Part shown: one piece after another, positions 1-6,312 of the stretch
How positions within the stretch are numbered: position 1 is the first letter of the stretch
Layout of the letters: every line of letters begins with the position of its first letter
Assembly (NCBI GenBank): GCA_937989795.1
Contig: CALKBB010000244.1
Span: 1-8,894 of the forward strand
Direction of reading: 5' to 3'
Length of the DNA stretch: 8,894 nucleotides
Source: an uncultured Collinsella sp.
GTDB taxonomy: Bacteria > Actinomycetota > Coriobacteriia > Coriobacteriales > Coriobacteriaceae
Position numbers and translations under genes: made by a program
The notes under the pieces: generated by a model
Told to the model about the DNA's origin: nothing
Database searches by the model: none
What the model saw: the letters and a program-made list of their open reading frames with translations, nothing else

Positions 1-2076
1 CTGTCGGGTGCATGGTCGTTCTTTGTCAACGGCGTTCCTGGGTCTCAGCTCGATAGCGATTACGTGCTCAAGTCTGGCGACAAAATCGTCTGGGCTTTTG
101 CTCCCGGCGATACTGTGCCCGGCGTCGACAGCGTTGTTGTTGACCCGGGTGCCGCACGTCCTAACTGGGATAGCGATTGGCCTGGTTATACGAGCGCCGA
201 CAAAGTAACTGACGCTCCTGTGCCCACGAAGGACGCTGAGGCAAAATGGGTGAGCGAGCTCAAGGGCTCGAACGAATGGAGCAAGGGTATTTCCGACCCG
301 TTGCTGGTCGGTGACTACCTCTACGTGGCAGTTGGTTCCAAGCTGCTCAAGAAGAATGTCGACACGGGTGAGACCGTTGCCGAATCGCCTTTGGCGGCAA
401 AGATCGATTCGACCTCGCGTATGGTATACGCCGGCGGCGTGATACTCGTGCCGCTTTCGAGCGGTCGCCTGCAGGCGCTGACGGTTGATGCTCTGGCGAC
501 GGTTTGGGTAACCGATGGGTTGCCTGCTGGCCCCGATGGTGCTCAGCAGTCACTTGCGTCCATTACGGTTCGTGACAGCTTTGCCTACTTTGGTACGGCG
601 TCGGCCGGCTGGTCCGACTCGAGCGACGGCTACCTGTTCTGCGTGCGCATCTCCGATGGCAAGGTTATGTGGCAGCATAAGAACGAGAACAGCAAGGGCT
701 ACTACTGGGCCGGCTTGGCGTTCTCGGGCAATTATGGGGTCATCGCAGATGATTCCGGTACGGTGAGCACGGTCGATCCCGAAACTGGAAAGACCGTTGC
801 GTCGCTCAAGATTGCCGACCGCGTGCGCACAACCGTGCTGGTCGATGGGTCGATCGCTTATGTCGTGAGCGCCGATGGCGTTTTGCATAAGCTTTTGGTT
901 GGAACGGACGGAGCGCTGTCGGAGCTTGGCAAGGTGGCGTTTGGTAGCAGCTCGACCTCGACGCCGGTGCTGGCCAACGGCAAGATTGTGGTCGGAGGCG
1001 CATCGACTGAATCCTTTATGGGCGGTTATCAGAACAAGTACACGTATCACTACGGTCAGCTTGCAGTGATTGATGCCGAGACGCTTGCCGTGGACTATTC
1101 CATTTGCAAGGCGGACGGTAGCTATATTCGTCAGGGGGCTTCGGGCGGCGGTGATGTAAAGTCGCAGCCGGTCGTTTCTGTCCAGAATGGCGAGACGTAC
1201 GTCTACTTTACGTCTAACAACAACCCGGGCGGCATCTATCGCTACCGTATGGGCGATGACGAGGCCGAGCTGCTTTATACGCCCGCGGCGGGCGATCAGC
1301 AGTACTGCATGGCTTCTATTTCGGTCGGATCCGATGGCTCACTCTACTATGTCAATGACTCGGGCAAGCTGTTTGCAGTCAAGGGCAATGGCCAAAGGGT
1401 TAACCGCTATACCGTGACGTTCGACGCCAACGGTAAGGATGCGGCGATGCCCGATTCTCAACGCGTGAAGGAAGGCAAGGCGGCGACGGAGCCCTCGACC
1501 AAGCCGCAGAGCAAGGGCTACACCTTCGCTGGCTGGTATACCGATGAGGCTTGCACGCAGGCGTATGACTTCGGTACGCCGGTGACGGCCGATCTGACGT
1601 TGTATGCCATGTGGACCAAGAACGCCGTTAGCCCTGGCGGCATTGGCGGTTCTGGTTCCAATGGCGGCAATGGTGGCGCTGGTAACGGTTCCGGTGCTGG
1701 CACGGGCGCTGGCACGGGTTCCGGCTCCGGCACGAAGGGCCAGCAGGCTGGCGGCGCTGTCGCCCCGGGTCATAAGCCGACGACCAAGACGACGGTGTCG
1801 ACCAAGACCGAGACCAAGGACAACAAGTCCGACAAGAAGGACTCCGATAAGTCCGATAGGAAGGACGAGAAGAAGTCTGACAAGAAGGGCAGCAAGTCCG
1901 ACAAGAAGTCCGATTCCAAGTCCGATACGGGTGCTGCTTCCACGACCACTGCTAAGAAGTCCTCTAGTGCTTCCGAGCAGGAGAATGGCACCAATCCGCT
2001 TGCCATCGTCGGCGTTGCGGCTGGCGTGATCGGTCTTGCCGTCATCGGCGTGTTCGTATTCACCAAGCGTCGGTAG
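1..2076 (+). CDS. Surface protein: DUF4430 end, PQQ-type beta-propeller, InlB repeat, C-terminal anchor (5' partial)
   Basis: The reading frame is open from the first base to the TAG at 2074-2076 (691 visible residues), so the gene starts before the window; the internal GTG at 64 is not a credible start because it cuts a domain. Residues 1-30 match the end of a DUF4430 (transcobalamin-like) domain: W5, VNG at 10-12, then YVLKSGDKIVWAF, parallel to the next gene's C-terminus. Residues about 81-465 are repeated beta strands with DxxTGxxV-type turns, typical of PQQ/BamB-like propellers. Residues 470-540 are an InlB B-repeat (VTFDANG at the start, GYTFAGWYTD, LTLYAMW at the end). Then come a Gly/Ser linker (about 541-580), a Lys/Ser/Asp spacer (about 593-645), a hydrophobic segment (667-688) and terminal KRR. 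No LPXTG precedes the segment. I infer an extracellular, membrane-tethered binding or adhesion protein; the ligand is unknown. The stop is followed within 9 nt by the next gene's likely start. Confidence 0.9.
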   Translation: MSGAWSFFVNGVPGSQLDSDYVLKSGDKIVWAFAPGDTVPGVDSVVVDPGAARPNWDSDWPGYTSADKVTDAPVPTKDAEAKWVSELKGSNEWSKGISDPLLVGDYLYVAVGSKLLKKNVDTGETVAESPLAAKIDSTSRMVYAGGVILVPLSSGRLQALTVDALATVWVTDGLPAGPDGAQQSLASITVRDSFAYFGTASAGWSDSSDGYLFCVRISDGKVMWQHKNENSKGYYWAGLAFSGNYGVIADDSGTVSTVDPETGKTVASLKIADRVRTTVLVDGSIAYVVSADGVLHKLLVGTDGALSELGKVAFGSSSTSTPVLANGKIVVGGASTESFMGGYQNKYTYHYGQLAVIDAETLAVDYSICKADGSYIRQGASGGGDVKSQPVVSVQNGETYVYFTSNNNPGGIYRYRMGDDEAELLYTPAAGDQQYCMASISVGSDGSLYYVNDSGKLFAVKGNGQRVNRYTVTFDANGKDAAMPDSQRVKEGKAATEPSTKPQSKGYTFAGWYTDEACTQAYDFGTPVTADLTLYAMWTKNAVSPGGIGGSGSNGGNGGAGNGSGAGTGAGTGSGSGTKGQQAGGAVAPGHKPTTKTTVSTKTETKDNKSDKKDSDKSDRKDEKKSDKKGSKSDKKSDSKSDTGAASTTTAKKSSSASEQENGTNPLAIVGVAAGVIGLAVIGVFVFTKRR
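1627..1740 (+). repeat. Gly/Ser/Thr low-complexity linker tract in the first surface gene
   Basis: GGC/GGT, TCC and GCT codons alternate here to encode a glycine-serine-alanine linker between the InlB repeat and the lysine-rich spacer. It contains short near-identical units such as GCTGGCACGGG repeated in tandem (about 1696-1720). It is a flexible spacer in protein terms and a likely site of slippage in DNA terms. Confidence 0.75.
1780..1935 (+). repeat. Lys/Ser/Asp-rich repeat tract in the first surface gene
   Basis: The encoded stretch is almost only Lys, Ser, Asp, Thr and Glu, built from KSDKK/KSD-like units. At DNA level the octamer AAGTCCGA occurs five times, at 1825, 1849, 1894, 1906 and 1918. 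A similar protein tract (KSDKGSKEKKSEDK-like) lies in the next gene at about 2390-2560. I infer a charged, extended stalk through the cell wall next to the membrane anchor. Confidence 0.8.
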
Positions 2077-2085
2077 GTGAGGGCT

Positions 2086-2994
2086 GTGTCCAATAAGCCT
2101 CAGGACGCCGAGTCCAAGCAGTCCGACTCGTCGTTCATCCAGCTCGACGATGCAAAGCAAAAGGGCGCCGCTTCGGCGGCGTCCGCCCCTCGGCGCAAGA
2201 CGCTGCTTGGGGCTCTGACGGCCGTCTGCATCGTGTTGATTGTCGTCTCGCTGGGCTTTGTTCACCCTTCCGCCAGCGGTGCCTGGTCCATCGATTGGAT
2301 TGTCGAGACCGTGACGGGGGAGAGCGTCGTTGCTAAGGATGCGTCGGTTTCCGGCTCGACTACCGCTTCGGGTAAGACTGGAGTCAAGGGCTCAAAATCT
2401 TCGGACAATGCGAAGGACGGGTCGAAGGATTCGGATGAATCTGATTCCAAGGACAAGTCTGAATCTTCGGACAAAAAGTCAGACAAGGGCTCGAAGGAGA
2501 AGAAGTCCGAAGACAAGGGCGGCAAGAAGTCAGGGGACAAATCGGGTTCGCAGAATTCTGATTCCACTGGCGGATCGAGTTCTTCTGACGGCTCTTCTTC
2601 GGGCGGTGGCTCGGCGTCTGGCGGTGGGTTTGCATCCAACAGTGGCGGCGCCTCTGCGGGCAATCAGGACGGCTCGCAGCAGTCTGGTTATGTCACAGTG
2701 ACGGTCTCGGTTACGTCGAGCGCCGTGGGCAATCCTGTGTCTTCTGGAGGCACCTTCACCTTTAACGAGGGCGCTACGGTCTACGATGCCCTGTGCGCTC
2801 TGGGGCTTTCTGTCAATGCGCACGGCTCGTCATACGGCACGTATGTCGCCGCGATTGGTGGTCTGGCCGAGAAACAGTACGGCGGCACGAGCGGCTGGAT
2901 GTACTCCGTCAACGGCACAACGCCCATGACGGCCTGCAGCAACTACGTTCTCTCAAACGGCGACAACGTAGTCTGGTATTACGTAATAGGCTAG
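2086..2994 (+). CDS. Membrane-anchored DUF4430 (transcobalamin-like) surface protein
   Basis: This 302-residue protein follows the first gene directly. I prefer the GTG at 2086: AGGTG (2075-2079) sits 6 nt upstream, whereas the in-frame GTG at 2077 abuts the previous stop and has no ribosome site. Residues 1-38 are polar and end in RRK. Residues 39-58 are a hydrophobic segment that acts as a signal anchor, or as a signal peptide if cut near ASG/AW (63-66). Residues about 85-200 are a Lys/Ser/Asp then Gly/Ser spacer. Residues 202-302 are a DUF4430 domain: GW (270-271), VNG (275-277), YVLSNGDNVVWYYV at the end. Cys237 and Cys284 could form a disulfide. The family is related to the C-terminal domain of intrinsic factor and transcobalamin, so capture of a corrinoid or other small ligand is possible but unproven. 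The anchor is at the opposite end from its partner's. Confidence 0.88.
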   Translation: MSNKPQDAESKQSDSSFIQLDDAKQKGAASAASAPRRKTLLGALTAVCIVLIVVSLGFVHPSASGAWSIDWIVETVTGESVVAKDASVSGSTTASGKTGVKGSKSSDNAKDGSKDSDESDSKDKSESSDKKSDKGSKEKKSEDKGGKKSGDKSGSQNSDSTGGSSSSDGSSSGGGSASGGGFASNSGGASAGNQDGSQQSGYVTVTVSVTSSAVGNPVSSGGTFTFNEGATVYDALCALGLSVNAHGSSYGTYVAAIGGLAEKQYGGTSGWMYSVNGTTPMTACSNYVLSNGDNVVWYYVIG

Positions 2995-3016
2995 AGGCCT
3001 CGACATAGCGCGCCAG

Positions 3017-3054
3017 ACGGGCGGTTCGGACAAACATCCGGGCTGCCCGTTTTT
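3017..3054 (+). terminator. Rho-independent terminator after the DUF4430 pair
   Basis: A 14-bp stem (3017-3030 with 3037-3050, three G-T wobbles) with loop CAAACA is followed by TTTTT at 3050-3054. It lies 22 nt after the TAG of the second surface gene and ends the rightward transcript. Confidence 0.88.
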
Positions 3055-3088
3055 CATGCGTAGAGGACTGGGTCGCCGGGTCTCTCGG

Positions 3089-3127
3089 CAAACAAAAAAC
3101 CGGTTGGAACGGGAATTCCAACCGGTT
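3089..3127 (-). terminator. Rho-independent terminator after the leftward gtrA gene
   Basis: AACCGGTTGGAA (3098-3109) and TTCCAACCGGTT (3116-3127) form a perfect 12-bp stem with a 6-nt loop. The A-rich run at 3089-3099 becomes a U-rich tail on the minus strand. It lies 26 nt past the stop of the leftward GtrA gene and faces the rightward terminator at 3017-3054. Confidence 0.9.
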
Positions 3128-3153
3128 ATACATTCAAGCAAATAGTGAATCGA

Positions 3154-3561
3154 CTACGACCGTGCACCCTCGAGGAAGAAGCGGCGGCTAAAGTAGTTGT
3201 ACCAGGTGACCAGGAACGTGGCGATGGCCTTCATGGCCTGGTAGCCGATGCTCAAAAACGTGACGCCCACAAACATGTACAGGTCGTTGAGACCCAGGCC
3301 AATCACCGATAGGATGGTGAAGATCGTAAACTCGCGCTTGCGGCTCATGCCCTCGCGATGGTCGAACACGTACTTCATGCTGAGCCAGTAGTTGACCACG
3401 ACGGACGTGATAAACGAGATCGTGGTGCTCATCAAAAAGTCGAGGTGGAACAGCTCGACGAGTGCAATGAGCATGCCCCAGTCGATGCCAAAGGAGATAA
3501 GACCCACGACAGCGAACTTGAGGAACTGCTTGGTATGAGGTTGTGCCAGTGCCTTGCGCAC
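3154..3561 (-). CDS. GtrA family membrane protein (first copy)
   Basis: A 135-residue protein, the usual length for GtrA proteins. Four hydrophobic segments lie at about 13-35, 42-64, 77-99 and 107-126, with the family pattern of FLKFAVVG leading into helix 1, NYWLSMKYVF after helix 2, and a basic RRFF near the C-terminus. GtrA proteins act in the membrane in polyprenyl-phosphate-sugar pathways, proposed as flippases or helpers for lipid-linked sugars that decorate the envelope. No glycosyltransferase partner is visible here. The start is GTG (3559-3561); an in-frame TAA at 3604-3606 limits upstream extension and no other usual start lies between. The ribosome site is weak (GGA 9 nt upstream). 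It is a paralog of the next leftward gene, sharing SMKYVF, EGMSR, REF, SVIGL and LND. Confidence 0.88.
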   Translation of the reverse strand: MRKALAQPHTKQFLKFAVVGLISFGIDWGMLIALVELFHLDFLMSTTISFITSVVVNYWLSMKYVFDHREGMSRKREFTIFTILSVIGLGLNDLYMFVGVTFLSIGYQAMKAIATFLVTWYNYFSRRFFLEGARS

Positions 3562-3643
3562 GTAATCACATCCAATGCGTTGATGAATCGAGCAGAGGAT
3601 ACTTTAGAGCTTTTGCAAGGGAAACGTAAGGTCTTTGGCAAGA

Positions 3644-3649
3644 ACTATA
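3644..3649 (-). promoter_or_regulatory. Possible -10 element for the first gtrA copy
   Basis: On the minus strand this reads TATAGT, one mismatch from TATAAT, about 83 nt upstream of the GTG start. The best -35-like hexamer (TTGAAT) is only 14 nt away, so the assignment is weak. A 9-nt direct repeat with a 21-bp period lies just upstream. Confidence 0.25.
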
Positions 3650-3677
3650 CGAACTCGCCAAATATTCAAGAGGTAAT

Positions 3678-3707
3678 CCGCAAACGTTGCAAATCTTCCC
3701 GCAAACG
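3678..3707. repeat. Direct repeat CCGCAAACG, 21-bp period
   Basis: CCGCAAACG occurs at 3678-3686 and again at 3699-3707, a period of exactly 21 bp, or two helical turns. Relative to the candidate -10 at 3644-3649 on the minus strand it lies at roughly -40 to -70, where activators often bind. This is a possible regulator site for the first gtrA copy. Confidence 0.35.
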
Positions 3708-3711
3708 AGCA

Positions 3712-3757
3712 GGGCCCACGAACAACGCAGCACTCGATGCGCATCGTCCGTGGGCCC
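3712..3757 (-). terminator. GC-rich hairpin after the second gtrA copy, without a U-tract
   Basis: GGGCCCACG (3712-3720) pairs with CGTGGGCCC (3749-3757), a perfect 9-bp stem. The long loop holds a 12-nt palindrome, CGATGC/GCATCG at 3734-3745, so a branched fold is possible. It begins 24 nt after the GtrA stop on the minus strand. The following minus-strand bases (TGCTCGTTTGC) are not a real U-tract, so termination may be weak or factor-dependent. Confidence 0.35.
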
Positions 3758-3780
3758 CGTAGTGCAACGAGGATGTCGAG

Positions 3781-4176
3781 CTACTTGGTCTCGTCGCCCT
3801 CCAGGAAGATCTTTCGGGTCACAAAGTTGTAGACCATGACAAGCGCGGTGGCGCAGATCTTGGCGATATTGGCCTCGAGCCCCAGGCCGGCGTTGAGCGC
3901 CAGCACGATGCCGTCGTTGAGCGCCAAGCCGATCACGGACAGCACGACAAAGATGATGAACTCGCGGTGGCGGCTCATGCCCTCCTTGTGCGCAAACACG
4001 TACTTCATGCTCGCGACGTAGTTAAAGATGAGCGAGACGATAAAGCCGCTGGTGTTGGCGATTAGGATGTTGAGGCCCAGACCGTAGTGGAGCAGATTCA
4101 TGATGCCAAAGTCGATGATCGTGGCGACGACGCCGACGACGCCAAACTTCATGATCTGCGCAAGGAGCTTTTGCAT
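3781..4176 (-). CDS. GtrA family membrane protein (second copy)
   Basis: A 131-residue protein with four hydrophobic segments (about 9-32, 36-56, 73-95 and 102-120) and the GtrA pattern: MKFGVVG into helix 1, FNYVASMKYVF after helix 2, basic TRKIF near the end. I chose ATG 4174-4176 because AAGG lies 8 nt upstream and the length then matches the sister protein (135 residues). A TTG at 4239 would add 21 residues, but it has a purine run too close to it and would place a stable inverted repeat inside the coding sequence. The likely role is transport, or help in transport, of lipid-linked sugar across the membrane. The gene lies 78 nt after the fbp stop on the same strand, so it may be co-transcribed with fbp; 219 nt then separate it from the other GtrA gene. 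Confidence 0.87.
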   Translation of the reverse strand: MQKLLAQIMKFGVVGVVATIIDFGIMNLLHYGLGLNILIANTSGFIVSLIFNYVASMKYVFAHKEGMSRHREFIIFVVLSVIGLALNDGIVLALNAGLGLEANIAKICATALVMVYNFVTRKIFLEGDETK

Positions 4177-4207
4177 GGTACCTGCCTTAGAGTGGCGCCG
4201 GAGCGCC

Positions 4208-4254
4208 GCGGGGATGACAAACTCAGCAAGTTTAGCCAATCCCCGCAGGCGGGG
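4208..4254 (-). other. Inter-cistronic inverted repeats with alternative pairings
   Basis: Between the fbp stop and the GtrA start, GCGGGGAT (4208-4215) and ATCCCCGC (4239-4246) form an 8-bp stem enclosing AAACT/AGTTT (4219-4223 with 4229-4233). The arm 4241-4246 can instead pair with GCGGGG at 4249-4254 as a tight hairpin right after the fbp stop. The two folds are mutually exclusive. No U-tract follows, so a processing site, mRNA-end stabiliser or attenuator is more likely than a strong terminator. Confidence 0.4.
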
Positions 4255-6171
4255 CTAGGCGCGCTCCTCGATAGCACCGTTTCTATATGCATCGAGCAGC
4301 TGGCGTAGGTCCTGGATTTGGCTGCGGATCTTGGCGCCAGTATCGGTGTCGCTCACCATGCGGCGACGGTCTGCTTGGTCAAAACGGTTGGTCTCGCTTT
4401 CGATGTCCACGTTGCGGGTGAGCGCCTCGGCAACCGTCGTAAAGGCCCGGTGCGACTTAAGACGGCATCCGCGCGAGCTCGAGATAAGCGTGTAGCCGGC
4501 GATGCCCGTCTTGGGATGGTAGGCGCGGCAGAAGCCGCCATCGATGACCAACAGCTTACCGTTGGCGCGGATGGGCTGCTCGCCCTTGGTAGTTTTGACC
4601 GGGGTATGGCCGTTGATGATGTGCCCCGTCGGCGAGCAAGCCATGGGGGCAACGCCGAACTCGTGCATGATGTCGTCGCAGACCGAGGGCGACTTGGTAA
4701 GCGTGAAGTACGGGTCCATCGGCTCGGCCCAGGTGCTCTTATCGGCGATATAGGCGCGCTCAAAGGTACGCACCAGGCGTCCGCTCGCGGGTGAGTTAAA
4801 GCCGATCCACAGGTACCACATCCAGTCGAGGGCGTCGCGGTCGCCCACGCGCCAGGCGCGGCGGGCGATGCGGTCGCAAAAATCGAGATAATCGCGACCG
4901 GCGTGCCAGGTACCCAGGCAGTTCATGCTGCTAAAGGTGCCGTCTTCGTTGAGCGGCACGCAGCCATGGAACAGCAGGTTGCCGTTGGTGACCTTGTACA
5001 TCGAGCCGTGGGTGTAGAGGAAATCGATATGGCGATGCAGATGATCGGCGGTGATAAACTCGGACACGAGCTTGTCGATGATGTGCTGTTCCTGGGGCGT
5101 GAGCGTGTAGGGGTCCGTCGGGTCGACGGTGGGGAAATCGTTGGTCGTGAGCGGCCACACGCTGCCGTCGGCGAGCGTGACCGTGCCGGTGTCGTGGTCG
5201 ATCTTGTCGAGCAGCAGGCGGTCGGTCATGTCGAACTCGGGGTGACGCTGGATAATCTGGCCCTCGAGTTTAAAGAGCAGCACGTTGATGGCCTTGATCA
5301 GCGGGGTGATGGACTCGCCGGCGGTATAGGTGGCGTCGGCGAAGGCGACAAGCTCGCGCAGCGAGATGCCGTAGTCGTTCTCGAGGATCTCGTAATTGTC
5401 GTAGCGCAGGTTGTTGCGCAGCACCGTGGCGATGCAGGCGGGCTCACCGGCCGCAGCGCCCATCCACAGCAGGTCGTGGTTGCCCCACTGGATGTCGAGT
5501 GAATGGTAGGTGAGCAGGCGGTCCATAATCTTGGCAGCGCCGCCGCCACGGTCGAAGATGTCGCCCACCAAGTGCAGGTGGTCGACGGCGAGGCGCTTGA
5601 TGAGCGAGGCAAGCGACTCGATAAAGTCATCGGCGCTGGCGGTCTCTAGGATGGACTCCACGATGCGCTCGTGATAGCGCACGCGATAGTTGTTCTCGTC
5701 CGGGTGCGTGTGCAACAACTCGTCGATGATGTAGGCGTAATCGCGCGGGATGGCCTTACGCACCTTGGAGCGCGTATAGCGGCTCGAAAGCGAGCGGGCA
5801 ACCACAATGAGCTGGTCGAGCATGGTCTTGTACCAGGTGGGGGAGTCCTCGCGCCGGCTGCGGACCAGCTCGATCTTCTCGCGCGGGTAGTAGATGAGCG
5901 TGCACAGCTCGCCCTTTTCGTCAAAGGAGAGCGTGTCGCCAAAGATCTCGTCGACATGTTCGCGCACGACGCCCGAGCAGTTGTTGAGGATGTGCATAAA
6001 GGCTTCGTACTCGCCGTGCACGTCGCTCATAAAATGCTCGGTGCCCTTGGGCAGGTTGAGGATGGCCGAGAGGTTGATGATCTCGGTGAATGCGGATTGC
6101 TCGGTGGGGAACTGTCTCGACAGCAGGCGCAGATACTTGAAGTTTTGCGGATTGCGATCGAATGCGACCAT
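4255..6171 (-). CDS. fbp: Fructose-1,6-bisphosphatase, class III
   Basis: This 638-residue protein is close to the usual size of the class III enzyme (Bacillus Fbp type, about 640-670). It hydrolyses fructose-1,6-bisphosphate to fructose-6-phosphate plus phosphate, a key cytoplasmic step of gluconeogenesis. Metallophosphatase motifs are intact and in order: SDVHGEYEAF (49-58, with D50 and H52), GDIFDRGGGA (203-212, D204 and D207), WGNHDLLWMG (229-238), FHGCVP (401-406), INGHTPVK (519-526) and DGGFCRAY (544-551); the Asp, His and Asn residues are the expected divalent-metal ligands. Start ATG 6169-6171 has GGAAGG 6 nt upstream. No frameshift or loss of key residues is seen. It is divergent from degV, with a 321-nt repeat-rich region between them, and is followed by a GtrA gene after 78 nt. 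Regulation through the inverted repeats upstream is likely but untested. Confidence 0.97.
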   Translation of the reverse strand: MVAFDRNPQNFKYLRLLSRQFPTEQSAFTEIINLSAILNLPKGTEHFMSDVHGEYEAFMHILNNCSGVVREHVDEIFGDTLSFDEKGELCTLIYYPREKIELVRSRREDSPTWYKTMLDQLIVVARSLSSRYTRSKVRKAIPRDYAYIIDELLHTHPDENNYRVRYHERIVESILETASADDFIESLASLIKRLAVDHLHLVGDIFDRGGGAAKIMDRLLTYHSLDIQWGNHDLLWMGAAAGEPACIATVLRNNLRYDNYEILENDYGISLRELVAFADATYTAGESITPLIKAINVLLFKLEGQIIQRHPEFDMTDRLLLDKIDHDTGTVTLADGSVWPLTTNDFPTVDPTDPYTLTPQEQHIIDKLVSEFITADHLHRHIDFLYTHGSMYKVTNGNLLFHGCVPLNEDGTFSSMNCLGTWHAGRDYLDFCDRIARRAWRVGDRDALDWMWYLWIGFNSPASGRLVRTFERAYIADKSTWAEPMDPYFTLTKSPSVCDDIMHEFGVAPMACSPTGHIINGHTPVKTTKGEQPIRANGKLLVIDGGFCRAYHPKTGIAGYTLISSSRGCRLKSHRAFTTVAEALTRNVDIESETNRFDQADRRRMVSDTDTGAKIRSQIQDLRQLLDAYRNGAIEERA

Positions 6172-6198
6172 GAGGCACCTTCCGATGTGGTTGGTAAA

Positions 6199-6229
6199 AC
6201 TGATAAAACAGCGTCAAACGTTTATCAGT
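6199..6229. promoter_or_regulatory. Inverted repeat ACTGATAAA-N13-TTTATCAGT upstream of fbp
   Basis: Two perfect 9-bp arms (6199-6207 and 6221-6229) flank 13 nt, 28-58 nt upstream of the fbp ATG. The right arm overlaps the palindrome AAACGTTT (6216-6223), a core common in LacI/GalR-family operators. It may be an operator, or a hairpin in the fbp 5' leader. Confidence 0.5.
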
Positions 6230-6288
6230 ATGCGCTGCTTTTGTTTCGATTGGAGATGGGAGGTCGAATTGTTGGCCGAACGGTTTGG

Positions 6289-6300
6289 TAAATCGATTTA
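6289..6300. promoter_or_regulatory. Perfect 12-nt palindrome TAAATCGATTTA
   Basis: A perfect CG-centred palindrome roughly midway between fbp and degV. The form resembles LacI-family operator cores (cf. FruR/Cra-type AATCGATT), so it may be a binding site, but no regulator gene is present in the window. Confidence 0.4.
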
Positions 6301-6312
6301 GTTGAGGTAGAT

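Noticed and set aside
64..66. GTG as the start of the first surface gene
   Set aside because: The frame is open upstream to base 1 and the residues before it (GAWSFFVNG) belong to the DUF4430 domain, so the true start is outside the window.
1339..2265. 308-codon minus-strand frame opposite the spacer regions
   Set aside because: It is antisense to a clear coding sequence with low-complexity codons that avoid stops in several frames; its Leu/Gly/Arg-rich product has no domain and no ribosome site.
3604..3744. 46-codon minus-strand ORF upstream of the first gtrA copy
   Set aside because: It starts inside a hairpin, lacks a ribosome site, shows no family features and has atypical codons; chance ORF most likely.
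4177..4239. TTG-started 21-residue extension of the second GtrA protein
   Set aside because: The ATG at 4176 has a better-placed ribosome site and gives the family length; the extension overlaps an inverted repeat.
4903..5502. 199-codon plus-strand frame opposite fbp
   Set aside because: Antisense to the class III bisphosphatase, whose motifs are intact; Val/Gly/Asp-rich shadow composition.
6213..6226. Catabolite-responsive element (cre) for CcpA
   Set aside because: The central AANCGNT core fits, but the outer TG and CA positions do not match the consensus, so I keep only the general LacI-like description.
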